Origin: Desulfonema magnum
Lineage (GTDB): Bacteria > Desulfobacterota > Desulfobacteria > Desulfobacterales > 4be13
Assembly (NCBI RefSeq): GCF_017377395.1
Contig: NZ_CP061800.1
Coordinates: 1,550,001-1,614,000 of the forward strand
Direction of reading: 5' to 3'
DNA: 64,000 nt
The position numbers and the translations under genes are program-made. Every line of letters begins with the position of its first letter. Position 1 is the first letter of the stretch. This document shows positions 42,675-51,205 of the stretch, in pieces. A model generated the notes under the pieces. That model was not told the DNA's origin. It did no database searches and saw only the letters and a list, made by a program, of their open reading frames with translations.

Positions 42675-43463
42675 TCACCTGTGAAGGTATTCCTGATGCT
42701 GTTTCAGTTCATTTTCCCGATGTTGTCTCAGTTCACGTTCCTGTGACTGAATCTCGGCCAGCATTTCATTGAATCCGTTAACGAGGATGCCGATCTCATC
42801 CCGATAGCAGTTGCACTCGGCACGGACTGAATAATCTTTTTCTTTTGAAATAATTTTTGCGGTTTCGATCAGTTTTAAAATCGGTTCGGAAATCACACGC
42901 TGGAGCATGTTTGAGAGCATAAATGCCACGAACATAGCCACCAGCATGATGACCACAAAGATAACGCCGGCCTCTTTCATCTTAAAAAGCATCTCTCCGA
43001 GATCATATTGGATGAAAACCGTTCCGATGGTCTCATCCTCAAGACGGATTGGCTCAAACAGAAACAGATATTCTTTATGTTCAAAATTTTTAAAATAATG
43101 ACCAGACTCCTGATATTCAGGCGGTGAGATATCCGGTGCCACATCATCCCGAAAATAGGTGGCAAAAACCTCTCCCTCTCTGTCATAAATACAGGCAGAG
43201 AAAACATAAGGCATGGTGCGTAACGCTGTCAGATTTTTTTCCGCTGTATATTGATCATTAAAGACCAGTGTCCCCTGGCTGTTCATCCCTATCACCTGTG
43301 TCATACTGGAAAGGCTATATACCAGAGAATGGCGATATAATACAACATCCTTAACGACAAAGGCCACAGAGGCCAGGAGCAGGGTCACGCCGCTGGTGAG
43401 CATGATGATGAGTATAAGTTTGCGTTGAAAAGAAAGATTTTTTAATATTCTCATGTTATTCAC
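42675..43463 (-). CDS. Hybrid histidine kinase, N-terminal part (CHASE8-like sensor and HAMP)
   Basis: 262 residues. Two membrane helices (ILIIMLTSGVTLLLASVAFV and IFVVIMLVAMFVAFMLSNML) enclose a periplasmic domain that resembles the CHASE8 sensor of YfiN (for example AEKNLTALRTMPYVFSACIY). A HAMP domain and a short coiled coil follow; it ends HQEYLHR at a TGA at 42675-42677. The next codons in frame continue the coiled coil into the kinase. It overlaps the yfiR-like gene by 8 bp, so they are translated together. Confidence 0.85.
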   Translation of the reverse strand: MNNMRILKNLSFQRKLILIIMLTSGVTLLLASVAFVVKDVVLYRHSLVYSLSSMTQVIGMNSQGTLVFNDQYTAEKNLTALRTMPYVFSACIYDREGEVFATYFRDDVAPDISPPEYQESGHYFKNFEHKEYLFLFEPIRLEDETIGTVFIQYDLGEMLFKMKEAGVIFVVIMLVAMFVAFMLSNMLQRVISEPILKLIETAKIISKEKDYSVRAECNCYRDEIGILVNGFNEMLAEIQSQERELRQHRENELKQHQEYLHR

Positions 43464-44208
43464 GCTCCTCTCTGAAAATTTCCGCTGACATCAGCAGCTG
43501 GGATCTCAGCTTGAGTCCGGCCCGGTTTGCCGCGTCAATATTGATTCGAAAACGAAGACGATTTTTTTCTGTAAAAAAATTAATGATTCCGCCCATCCGT
43601 TCAAATCCTTGAAATTCCCCTATGGTCAGTATATTCTGATTCTTTGCCGTATTTAAGACATCCAGAATAAATTCTTTATTCTCGGAACATATAAAAAGGA
43701 CATGGCAGCCTTGGATATCTTTGTCATTATTACATTCTTTTATATCCAGTTTCCTGCCTCGGACATTTTTACCGCCTAAGATACGAAACGCCTCATTTTC
43801 ACTGCATCCGGGAATTTTAAGTCCGAGAGAGGAAATTATATCATTAAAAAAACTGTCTGATGCGATACAAAGGGCAAAAGGGCTGGTGCTGTTTTGAAAG
43901 GTTTTCCGGGGCCATTTGGTAAACTTTATGAAATTATAGATAAAACCTGCCTTAACGTGGTATTCATTTCCTAATACAAATTTTCCATGGGAATGAGAGG
44001 AGTGTTTCATACGACAAAAGCGGTCCGGCTCTGATTTCGGAAGAGATCGTGACCGGATATGCTGATCGGATCGTTCTGTTTTCGGAGGGCGGCCTCGTTC
44101 CTGCGCGTGAGTCTGGAAAACAGTAAACACCATAAGACATAAGATTATTATGACCGGCATCCGGAAGAATATTCTGAACAATTCACCTTTTTGAAACTTA
44201 TTGTGCAT
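43456..44208 (-). CDS. YfiR-family periplasmic regulator
   Basis: 250 residues. Signal region about 15-36. The YfiR/DUF4154 core is clear: YHVKAGFIYNFIKFTKWP, ILGGKNVRGRKLDIKEC, CHVLFICSENKEFILD, and the end INIDAANRAGLKLRSQLLMS. In Pseudomonas YfiR holds the CHASE8 protein YfiN inactive. Here its neighbour is a CHASE8-like kinase, so the same interaction is inferred. A 40-residue polar stretch between signal and core is extra. Starts 12 bp after the TonB-receptor stop. Confidence 0.9.
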   Translation of the reverse strand: MHNKFQKGELFRIFFRMPVIIILCLMVFTVFQTHAQERGRPPKTERSDQHIRSRSLPKSEPDRFCRMKHSSHSHGKFVLGNEYHVKAGFIYNFIKFTKWPRKTFQNSTSPFALCIASDSFFNDIISSLGLKIPGCSENEAFRILGGKNVRGRKLDIKECNNDKDIQGCHVLFICSENKEFILDVLNTAKNQNILTIGEFQGFERMGGIINFFTEKNRLRFRINIDAANRAGLKLRSQLLMSAEIFREERE

Positions 44209-44220
44209 TGAGTATATCTC

Positions 44221-46332
44221 CTAAAAACGCCATGACAGTCTGAAATAGACGCTGCGTTCAACCTCGAAGGGGGAAAACTCCTGATGCTGTCCGTCAAGAA
44301 GGTTCTGTCCCACCACTGACAGTTCAAGATTTTCCATTGGTTTCCAGGCCAGCCGGACATCCAGCGTTGTATAGCTGTCCACATTTTTTTCAGAAAGGGT
44401 ATCCACATAGCGGAGCCATGCGTCAAGCTCAAGCTGATCCGTAATATCCAGGGAGGAACGCAGGGAAAACTGGCTCCCGGGATTGCTTTTTTCCTCAATA
44501 TCTCCCTCAAAATCGTCCGTGATGAGATCATCATTATGAAGGAGTCTGGTTTTCAGATAGCTGTATGAAGCTTTCATCCGCCACTGCCGAAGGGGATGCC
44601 AGTCCGCGGCCACCTCTGTTCCGTGCGCTTCGCCCTCCATAGAATTTTTATATCTGTAAGGAATGATGTAATGCGGGAAGGGAGCTGTTTCCAAGTACAG
44701 CTCATCAAAATCAAGCATAATCAGTTTATCGTAGTTATAGTAAAAGGCTGTCATATCCAGCCGCAGAGTGTTTGTCGGCTCCAGGCGATAGCCAACTTCA
44801 TAAGCCATGAGGGTTTCGGAACTCAGTTCATCATTCCCCAGAAACATAAACACGGCCGGGCTTTTGGAATATGACGTGTCAGAAGCCGATTCTTTTATGA
44901 AGGAACCTGAGGGCGCTATGCCCACAATTTCCCTTAACCCCTGTTCGATCCTGGATGGCGTTCTGACTGCCCGGGAGATTGCTCCCCATAACGCATGCTG
45001 TTTACCAGGTATCCATAAAAGCCGAATACTGGGCTGTACCTCAAATCCCATGTAATCATTATATTCAAATTTCGAGCCAATGGTCAGGTTCAGACGCTCC
45101 GGGATGAGCTGAACTTTATCCTGAACAAAAGCGCTATATACATGCTGATCAAGCTTTAACGGTTCCATGTCAATTTGGAAATCCTGAATGTGCCCGTTTT
45201 TAATGGAAAACTCATCCGTAATAAAACGATATCCCAGGCCCCAGACAATTTCGTGCTGAGAAAAATTAAACTTATGTCTGAAATCAAGGTCAACGGTGTC
45301 AATGTAGGCACTGCTAATATCATAATCTTTCTTTGTGTGGTCATAATACAGTTGCAGTTCTGTATCCGATGTCTCTGAAAATGTATGTTGCCATCTGCCC
45401 AGGAGGTGGCCGCCGGCAGCCTCGGAAGTATCATTCTCCCGGGTGTAATAGGGCGGAGTCAGTGAGAATCGGTCAATTTTTGTATCATAACGGTTTGCAT
45501 ATGCTTCGCCCTGAAGGGTCAGGGAATTTGAAGCCATTGCTGTTTCCGGTTCCCGGTCAATCCGAAAGCCCCCTCTCACCGAACGCCAATTGTCATCCGA
45601 GTTCCCCCCTCTGTTGTCTTTGGAGAATCGTTCCCGGCCGAAATATTTCACATAAGTCCGGTAATAGGTATCATTGCCCAGGTTCCCTCCATAACGGATG
45701 CTTCCGCTTTCTTCTTCAGTACCGCCCAGGACAAGAAATTGGCCATCCTGAGTGTCTTTTGTGCTTTTGGTGATAATATTGATGACCCCGTTAACCGCGT
45801 TTGCGCCCCAGATGGCTGCTCCCGGCCCGCGGATGACTTCGATACGTTCAATATCTTCCAATACAGTGTCCTGAACATCCCAATGCACACCTGAGAAAAC
45901 AGGTGAATAGACACTGCGCCCGTCAATCAGCACGAGAAGATTTTCAGAAAACTCTTCATTTAAGCAGCGTATGGTGACAGCCCACTCTGTGGGGCCGTTG
46001 CGTGCGACTTGTACTCCCGGTGCCAGGCGCAGGGCATCCGGAATATTGGTGGCACCGGAACGGCGGATATCCTCCTGAGTGATCACATAAACCGCGGCAG
46101 ATACCTCAGAAAGTTTTTCCAGCTTTTTCGATACTGAGATGATTTCAACATTTTTCAGTTCTTCCAAACTAAACTCAGTAAAATCAACCACAGACTCATT
46201 GTTCGGTTCAAGGTCATCTGCCCGGCAAATCAGCGGCAGCGCACCTGGAATACATATATTCAGCAAGAAAAGTAAAAAAATACAACGTGACCATTTGTAT
46301 GAAATACGAAAGATTAAAATATATATTATCAT
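44221..46332 (-). CDS. TonB-dependent outer-membrane receptor
   Basis: 703 residues. N-terminal signal, a TonB-box-like segment near VEIISVSKKLEKLS, a plug domain (AAVYVITQEDIRRSGATNIP, DALRLAPGVQVARNG, EVIRGPGAAIWGANAVNGVI) and a 22-strand barrel ending in the aromatic YFRLSWRF required for barrel insertion. It leads the cluster receptor-YfiR-sensor kinase, so it may bring in or detect the ligand for that pathway rather than only import. Ligand unknown; nothing points to a specific metal. Confidence 0.93.
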   Translation of the reverse strand: MIIYILIFRISYKWSRCIFLLFLLNICIPGALPLICRADDLEPNNESVVDFTEFSLEELKNVEIISVSKKLEKLSEVSAAVYVITQEDIRRSGATNIPDALRLAPGVQVARNGPTEWAVTIRCLNEEFSENLLVLIDGRSVYSPVFSGVHWDVQDTVLEDIERIEVIRGPGAAIWGANAVNGVINIITKSTKDTQDGQFLVLGGTEEESGSIRYGGNLGNDTYYRTYVKYFGRERFSKDNRGGNSDDNWRSVRGGFRIDREPETAMASNSLTLQGEAYANRYDTKIDRFSLTPPYYTRENDTSEAAGGHLLGRWQHTFSETSDTELQLYYDHTKKDYDISSAYIDTVDLDFRHKFNFSQHEIVWGLGYRFITDEFSIKNGHIQDFQIDMEPLKLDQHVYSAFVQDKVQLIPERLNLTIGSKFEYNDYMGFEVQPSIRLLWIPGKQHALWGAISRAVRTPSRIEQGLREIVGIAPSGSFIKESASDTSYSKSPAVFMFLGNDELSSETLMAYEVGYRLEPTNTLRLDMTAFYYNYDKLIMLDFDELYLETAPFPHYIIPYRYKNSMEGEAHGTEVAADWHPLRQWRMKASYSYLKTRLLHNDDLITDDFEGDIEEKSNPGSQFSLRSSLDITDQLELDAWLRYVDTLSEKNVDSYTTLDVRLAWKPMENLELSVVGQNLLDGQHQEFSPFEVERSVYFRLSWRF

Positions 46333-46400
46333 AACTATACCATTCTGTTAAAATTAATACTCACAATTCACTGCCATAATGTTATGATATCGTTTTTCAG

Positions 46401-46500
46401 ATAAACGGGCATGACCTGCCGGTCAAAACGAAGCATGAAAAATGTCATTATTTATTGTGAGCGGCAGGTCATAGCTGTTTACATGAAAAAATGTCATAGC
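46401..46500. repeat. Repeat family H, full palindromic copy
   Basis: Arms ATAAACGGGCATGACCTGCC and GGCAGGTCATAGCTGTTTAC enclose an AT-rich loop. Copies in part: 48251-48300, 19502-19540 and, inverted, about 51095-51140. Lies ahead of the TonB receptor. Confidence 0.75.
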
Positions 46501-46670
46501 GTGTTTGAAAAGTCCCGCGGGCACAGGATGTTTGTAGTAGTCTCCTCCAAAGACGGCATATCTGGTGCGACGCAGACAGATAATATTTTCATGCTATAAC
46601 ATATACCGTTCTTATGGGACTCGTTAAGTGTCAGATTTTTAATTATTCGGTTTTTATATCGAATTCAAAC

Positions 46671-46707
46671 AAAAAAGGCATCCCGCCTTATCTTGACAAG
46701 ATGCCCC
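46671..46707 (-). terminator. Intrinsic terminator after the cold-shock gene
   Basis: GGCATC (minus strand, from 46705) pairs with GATGCC and is followed by six T. Located 23 bases beyond the cspA-type stop codon. Confidence 0.75.
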
Positions 46708-46729
46708 TCATAACCGTAATCGTCGTAAG

Positions 46730-46933
46730 TTAAATCTTACTGACGTTTCTTGCGGCGGGTCCCCGCTCACCTCTTTCCACCTCAAAAGTCACGCTGTCAC
46801 CTTCTGCAAGGGTTCTGAAGCCAGGCATGTTAATGGAAGAATGATGAACAAAAACATCTTCCTCACCATTGGTTTGTTCAATAAAGCCAAAACCCTTTTT
46901 GTTACTAAACCATTTCACTTTCCCTTCTGCCAT
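46730..46933 (-). CDS. Cold-shock protein (CspA family)
   Basis: 67 residues, a single OB-fold RNA chaperone. RNP1 KGFGFIEQ and RNP2 VFVHHSSI are intact; the ending ARNVSKI is typical. AGGAGG ribosome site present. The spacer above the start (46934-47200) is AT-rich and long enough for the structured 5' leader usual in cold-shock genes, but I did not identify one. Confidence 0.97.
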   Translation of the reverse strand: MAEGKVKWFSNKKGFGFIEQTNGEEDVFVHHSSINMPGFRTLAEGDSVTFEVERGERGPAARNVSKI

Positions 46934-47200
46934 AATACAGCCTCCTTCTAACTAAAAAAACTAAAAAAATTTCTATCATGGTCCCAGGTTTCAGACCGAT
47001 GCTCTGGTAGGACAAACGATCACTTCAGAGTAAAACCAGATAGTTTATATTATATTTTAAAAAAAAAGAAAAGAAAAATATTGATGAATGGGTTTAGTTT
47101 TTCAGATGCTTTTAATTACAGATAGTTATAATTTTTTTTCAAAACAGCCCCTGGTAATTTCTATGACACTTATGATCATGAGGCCAGAATAAAGCATAAA

Positions 47201-47304
47201 AATTTCGACCTGTGCGGTTACAATTTCTGTAGGGTGGGTTCCGCTTCGCTCCACCCACCCTACAGCTACCTTTAGTTATGCTTAACTGCACAGGTCGAAA
47301 ATTT
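47201..47304. repeat. Repeat family C with full outer arms
   Basis: Outer arms AATTTCGACCTGTGC and GCACAGGTCGAAAATT enclose the core hairpin GTAGGGTGGGTTCCGCTTCG and complement. Confirms that the TGTGCGGTTAC flank seen at 7861 belongs to the element. Confidence 0.88.
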
Positions 47305-47346
47305 TATAATTTTTTTCCTAATATCTGACACCCAATACTAAAGTTT

Positions 47347-48093
47347 TCAAAATCCGTCCGAATCATGATCAAACACATAACCCACGGACCGGAGACTTTT
47401 GAAATAAACAGGTTTTTTGGGGTTATCCTCAAAGTATTTCCGAAGCCGCACAATAAAATTGTCAACAGTTCGGGTTGTTGTCTTTCCGGTATATCCCCAG
47501 CCGATTTCCAAAAGCTTGCTTCGCGAAAGCGGTTTGCCCCGGTTGGCAATAAAAAGCTTCAAAAGTTTGGCTTCCTGCTCGGTCAGACAGATTTTTCCGA
47601 GTTTGCAACAGGCAGTGGATGTATGAAAATCAATCTTGTTGCTCCCGAATGTATAGGTTTGCGGCAATAAAGAAACATTGTCAGAATCACTGGCATTACT
47701 ATACCAGGACACATGCGTCAGAAGACGCTCGACCCTTAGCAAAAATTCTTCAAGATTAAAGGGCTTTGAAAGATAATCATCCACGCCATAAGAAAGCCCT
47801 TTCACCTTATCGCGGGAATCCCCTTTGGCAGAAAGGATCAGAATCGGAATCCGTTCATCCTCAAGACGGATACTCCGAAGTACGGATAAGCCGTCAATAA
47901 CAGGAAGCATGATATCCAATACAATCAGATTCGGACGCCATTCTTTCCATTTTTGGAGAGCCGAAGCGCCGTCAAATGCAAGGAGTACTTCATATCCCTG
48001 AAACGACAAGTTTAATTTCAGACCTTCTGCAATATGTTCCTCATCTTCAACGACCAGAATACGTTTTTTTTCTGAATTTTTCATTTTTGTCAT
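47347..48093 (-). CDS. OmpR-family response regulator
   Basis: 248 residues. Receiver domain with ILVVEDEEHIAEGL, phospho-Asp in LIVLDIMLPVIDGLS and KPF; then a winged-helix DNA-binding domain (LTEQEAKLLKLFIANRGKPL, RTVDNFIVRLRKYFEDNP). Partner of the sensor kinase at 48327-49292, which lies upstream on the same strand across 233 bp of repeats. No Shine-Dalgarno is visible; 7-bp-period units such as TCTGTTA and TTTGTTA stand before the start. A start three codons later is possible. Confidence 0.93.
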   Translation of the reverse strand: MTKMKNSEKKRILVVEDEEHIAEGLKLNLSFQGYEVLLAFDGASALQKWKEWRPNLIVLDIMLPVIDGLSVLRSIRLEDERIPILILSAKGDSRDKVKGLSYGVDDYLSKPFNLEEFLLRVERLLTHVSWYSNASDSDNVSLLPQTYTFGSNKIDFHTSTACCKLGKICLTEQEAKLLKLFIANRGKPLSRSKLLEIGWGYTGKTTTRTVDNFIVRLRKYFEDNPKKPVYFKSLRSVGYVFDHDSDGF

Positions 48094-48250
48094 CTGTTAT
48101 TTGTTAGCTTGTTATCTGTCAAATGAACAGACGGTTATTGAAAATAAAAATCAGCACTCGAAACCAAAAACTGGGAGTGCCAAACTTGCAGTTCGGCAAG
48201 GCTTGTTTCCGCGGGATCCGGCACTTTATTAACTTCAGTCACTTCAGACA

Positions 48251-48300
48251 CTTTCATATAAACGGCCATGATCTGCCGGTCACAACGAAGTATGAAAGTT
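48251..48300. repeat. Repeat family H, partial copy
   Basis: TATAAACGGCCATGATCTGC then CGGTCACAACGAAGTATGAAA, the left arm type of 46401-46500. Part of the repeat-filled spacer between the two-component genes. Confidence 0.7.
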
Positions 48301-48312
48301 TTGCAGTTTTTC

Positions 48313-48340
48313 CTGACACTTAACACTTAACACCTAACAC
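48313..48340 (+). repeat. Heptameric tandem repeat at the end of the sensor kinase gene
   Basis: CTGACAC, TTAACAC, TTAACAC, CTAACAC. The TAA stop of the minus-strand kinase gene is contributed by the third unit, and its last residues (SVRC) are encoded by the array. Confidence 0.9.
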
Positions 48341-49292
48341 TTTCATATAAAGGGAGAATCAGAGTAAAAACAGTTCCTTTTCCAATCCCGTTACTTTTGG
48401 CAACGACTTTGCCCTTATGAATCCGGGCGATGCTCTGCACCAGATAAAGGCCAAGCCCGCTGCCTTTGGCTGACATATCATCTGCCCGGCCAACCTGATA
48501 AAATTTTCTGAAAATTTTTTTGATATGGGATTTTTCAATTCCGATACCGTTATCTTCAAAATGGATAAAGAGTTGGCGTTTTTGTCTTTCAAACCTGATA
48601 GTAATTCTGGGTAACTCGGATTTATTATACTTTATGGCGTTTGTCAGCAGATTGATCAGAAGCATTTCAAACAAGGAGGTATTGACAGGATATAAAAAAG
48701 ACTCCCCCGAAGCATTAAGGATACTGATTTCACAATTCTGGAAAAGATGGCTGTTGCCCGCATAGAATTGTTTAGCAATCTTAACAAGATCCGCTACTAT
48801 GAAATCACCATTATAGCTCTTGCTTTCAATTCTGGCAAGGTTCAGAATGCGATTGATATTATCTGAAAGTCGCCTCGCGTCCTGAATCATGTAGTGAATA
48901 TATTTGGATTGTTCCTCCCGGGGAAGTTCGTATTTCAAAAATGTTTCCAAATACAGTTTCAGGGAGGTGACAGGGGTTTTCAGTTCATGGGTAAAATTAT
49001 TGATAAAATTATGTTGGAGCCGATACAGTTGTAATGTTTTCTGATGATAAACAAAGATCGTAAATATCCCTGCCAGAATGATCCCCACCAGAATCGAAAG
49101 AACCATAATCACAACCCAGGTCTCAGATTCCAAAACCTGATCAGGCGCGATGTTGAATTTTCGCACCACCGCCTCCAGCCCCGTACTGACTTCCATATAC
49201 CAATAAATATACAAAAACAGAGACAGACCCAGAGCCAATATAGAAAATATAAAGACAAAAACAGGATGGAAAAACCATTTTGAGCGATTCAT
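48327..49292 (-). CDS. Sensor histidine kinase
   Basis: 321 residues. Two membrane helices (VFVFIFSILALGLSLFLYIY and WVVIMVLSILVGIILAGIFT) with a short extracytoplasmic part of about 30 residues, too small for a classic sensor domain. No HAMP. HisKA box NFTHELKTPVTSLK, HATPase with LINLLTNAIKYN, DNGIGI and GSGLGLYLV. Paired with the OmpR-type regulator downstream. A small loop of this kind is common in sensors that read membrane or protein cues. Confidence 0.92.
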   Translation of the reverse strand: MNRSKWFFHPVFVFIFSILALGLSLFLYIYWYMEVSTGLEAVVRKFNIAPDQVLESETWVVIMVLSILVGIILAGIFTIFVYHQKTLQLYRLQHNFINNFTHELKTPVTSLKLYLETFLKYELPREEQSKYIHYMIQDARRLSDNINRILNLARIESKSYNGDFIVADLVKIAKQFYAGNSHLFQNCEISILNASGESFLYPVNTSLFEMLLINLLTNAIKYNKSELPRITIRFERQKRQLFIHFEDNGIGIEKSHIKKIFRKFYQVGRADDMSAKGSGLGLYLVQSIARIHKGKVVAKSNGIGKGTVFTLILPLYESVRC

Positions 49293-49529
49293 TTTGAGAG
49301 AGATTCTGAGAGGGTTGAAATGAACAGACTTATCAAAATCTGAATATCCCTTTTTCCTGAGCCAAAAGAACCTTCCCGTCTCTCAGATATAATCAAATTA
49401 AGTGCTTTTTATAGTATGAATGTCAGCGAGATATTACCCTGTTCTTTGAACAGTTCATCCAATTTAATTGATTCAGATAGGAAAATAAGGAGTGATAAAG
49501 ATGTATAAATCTTGGTTCTGTAATAATTG

Positions 49530-49607
49530 TGGCGTCCCCAAGGGGATTTGAACCCCTGTCGCCGGCGTGAAAGGCCGGTGTCCTGGACCGGGCTAGACGA
49601 TGGGGAC
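49530..49607 (-). tRNA. tRNA-Glu(TTC)
   Basis: 5' GTCCCCA (from 49607) pairs with TGGGGAC; G and an encoded CCA follow. Anticodon loop CTTTCAC gives TTC. T-arm GGGGTTCAAATCCCC. Follows tRNA-Lys by 11 bases on the same transcript. Confidence 0.97.
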
Positions 49608-49618
49608 GTACAATTTAT

Positions 49619-49694
49619 TGGCGGGCCGTGCTGGGCTCGAACCAGCGACTCTCTGCTTAAAAGGCAGATACTCTACCGACTGAGTTAACGGCCC
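49619..49694 (-). tRNA. tRNA-Lys(TTT)
   Basis: 5' GGGCCGT (from 49694) pairs with ACGGCCC; G and an encoded CCA follow. Anticodon loop CTTTTAA gives TTT. First gene of the tRNA pair; the 49695-50030 stretch ahead of it is AT-rich and shows no gene. Confidence 0.97.
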
Positions 49695-50030
49695 GTTTAA
49701 AAAAAGACTATATAGTAAGATTATTTTTTTTTGTCAACAGAAATTTAAAAAAAAATACTTTTTTTTAAAAATACTCATTTTTGATGAAATAAAAACTAAT
49801 TTTTTAAAAGGCTTAACTTTTTAATATCTGTTAGCAACCAGAGTTCCCGATTCTGCTTCCACAACATTCTGAAATTCGGAAAATACTATTTTTCAGTTGG
49901 AATCAGCGTTTTTTCTCGGAAAACCTTAAAATCCAGACTCCCTGTTTTCAGATAACAATATTCCCTATGAGCTTTTTATAACCTTATAATAGCAGCTTTC
50001 AAAAAAAGCAAACAAAATTTTAATTTTTTT

Positions 50031-50132
50031 TTACCGTGAAAATACATTTTGAAAACCCGGGTTTTTTATCTGAAAATATTTTTATGACCGGGATGACCGT
50101 GGGCGAAAAACCCGGCTTTTTCATGAGCGTTT
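50031..50132. repeat. Repeat family D hairpin element (inverted copy)
   Basis: Starts TTACCGTGAAAATACATTTT, carries GAAAACCCGGGTTTTTTATC and AAAAACCCGGCTTTTTCATG. Reverse-oriented relative to 9918-10009, with a six-base insertion. Confidence 0.82.
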
Positions 50133-50160
50133 ATTTTTATCCGGAACGAGCCATCAGTTT

Positions 50161-50258
50161 TCACTCAATAATCAAGTTTTTTTGTCATTCCTGCTTTCGC
50201 AGGAATGACAGACTTTTTGTTTGAATCGGATCAAAAAAACTTGATTATCGAGTTTCAG
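50161..50258. repeat. Repeat family R, copy 2
   Basis: Outer arms ACTCAATAATCAAGTTTTTT and AAAAAACTTGATTATCGAGT, inner palindrome CATTCCTGCTTTCGCAGGAA. Confidence 0.88.
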
Positions 50259-50301
50259 CTTTCGGACCACTGACAACGGAACCCTCATTCGTGTTTACAC
50301 A

Positions 50302-50332
50302 TTCTTCACATAGTTTCTTCATATTTTCTTCA
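50302..50332 (+). promoter_or_regulatory. Three TTCTTCA direct repeats, candidate regulator site
   Basis: TTCTTCA at 50302-50308, 50315-50321 and 50326-50332, spaced 13 and 11 bp, about 105-135 bp before the secreted-protein gene at 50437. Spacing of about one helical turn is the usual form of OmpR-family binding sites, and an OmpR-type pair lies next door. Inference. Confidence 0.4.
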
Positions 50333-50436
50333 CAACGGCCTGTTATCTGAAAGACAACTTTATGATCGGAAGGTCAGAACATTGTTTTCGAACAAATCTG
50401 AAAAAACAACATCAGTTTTAAAGGAGGGTATGAAAA

Positions 50437-50925
50437 ATGATTAAAAAAATGATTATATCAGTTCTGGTTGTTATTGGTATGGCTATATCGGGAATGGCAT
50501 TCGCGGACGAGGCGACCATCACAGATCAGCAGCAGAAAGTCCGGCCCCCCCGCCCCTTTCATAATGAGGATACTACCGGAAATCAGCAGGGATTTCAGCC
50601 TCTCCGCCGGCCCCATAAAGATAATGCTGGCAAACTTCTGGGAAGATATTTGCATGACAACATGCTGGCAGAAGCGATTTCTGAAATGACAGGAGAGGCC
50701 ATTGAAACTGTCATGGAGAAACTAAAAGAACAGCATCCGAGGGCCTTACTGGAAGCATATGAAATTGATCCGGAAACCTTCAGAAGCGTTATGGATGGGA
50801 AAACCATAACCCTGGCGGAAAAGGCAGCAGGATGCGGGATAATTACAGAGGAGCAGGCGGCTGAGATTGTCGAAAAAATTCAGTCTCATGCGGCAGAGCA
50901 TGAAAACAGTGACACAGATATGTAG
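50437..50925 (+). CDS. Small secreted protein, DUF2680-like
   Basis: 162 residues. Signal peptide MIKKMIISVLVVIGMAISGM ending AFADE. The mature part begins with a proline/arginine-rich stretch and then short helical modules; the end GCGIITEEQAAEIVEKIQSH resembles the DUF2680 repeat of other exported proteins. It has AAAGGAGG as ribosome site and is followed by an intrinsic terminator, so it is expressed alone. A target of the two-component pair at 47347-49292 is plausible. Confidence 0.82.
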   Translation: MIKKMIISVLVVIGMAISGMAFADEATITDQQQKVRPPRPFHNEDTTGNQQGFQPLRRPHKDNAGKLLGRYLHDNMLAEAISEMTGEAIETVMEKLKEQHPRALLEAYEIDPETFRSVMDGKTITLAEKAAGCGIITEEQAAEIVEKIQSHAAEHENSDTDM

Positions 50926-50960
50926 CTGAATAGTCTCCCGATCATATTGTTTCGCGTGGG

Positions 50961-50999
50961 CAAGGGCTTGTTGCTGATGACAGGCCCTTGTTTTGTTTG
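50961..50999 (+). terminator. Intrinsic terminator
   Basis: CAAGGGC (50961-50967) pairs with GCCCTTG (50984-50990), followed by a T-rich tail TTTTGTTTGT. Thirty-five bases after the secreted-protein stop. Confidence 0.82.
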
Positions 51000-51014
51000 T
51001 TCTCAGGTCTGAAG

Positions 51015-51091
51015 TTTGTGATTTGTGATTTGCGATTTGTGATTTGCGATTTGTGATTTGTGATTTGCGATTTGTGATTTGTGATTTGTCC
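51015..51091. repeat. Longest heptameric tandem repeat, ten units
   Basis: TTTGTGA and TTTGCGA alternate for ten complete 7-bp units (51015-51084) plus a partial one. Frames through it encode only repeated KSQITN-type peptides. It lies between convergent genes, 115 bp from the end of the ATPase gene, and is followed by an inverted family H fragment. Confidence 0.95.
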
Positions 51092-51205
51092 CCGGGTTGC
51101 ACGGTTCGTTGTGACCAGCAGTTCATGGCCCGATATAACATCCCTGATGTCAGAAAGCGATGAGAGACCTCCTTGCAAATTCCGTTTTACTTTATCCTGA
51201 GTACC

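Noticed and set aside
42675..42677. Selenocysteine or genetic-code change at the in-frame TGA
   Set aside because: TGA is used as an ordinary stop by many genes here (for example dnaX), and the downstream stem is only 4 bp.
49501..49550. Short frame MYKSWFCNNCGVPKGI with a good ribosome-site-like sequence
   Set aside because: It overlaps the tRNA-Glu gene and is only 16 codons; probably chance.
50746..51178. Frames with KSQITNHKSQITN repeats
   Set aside because: Encoded by the ten-unit heptamer array.
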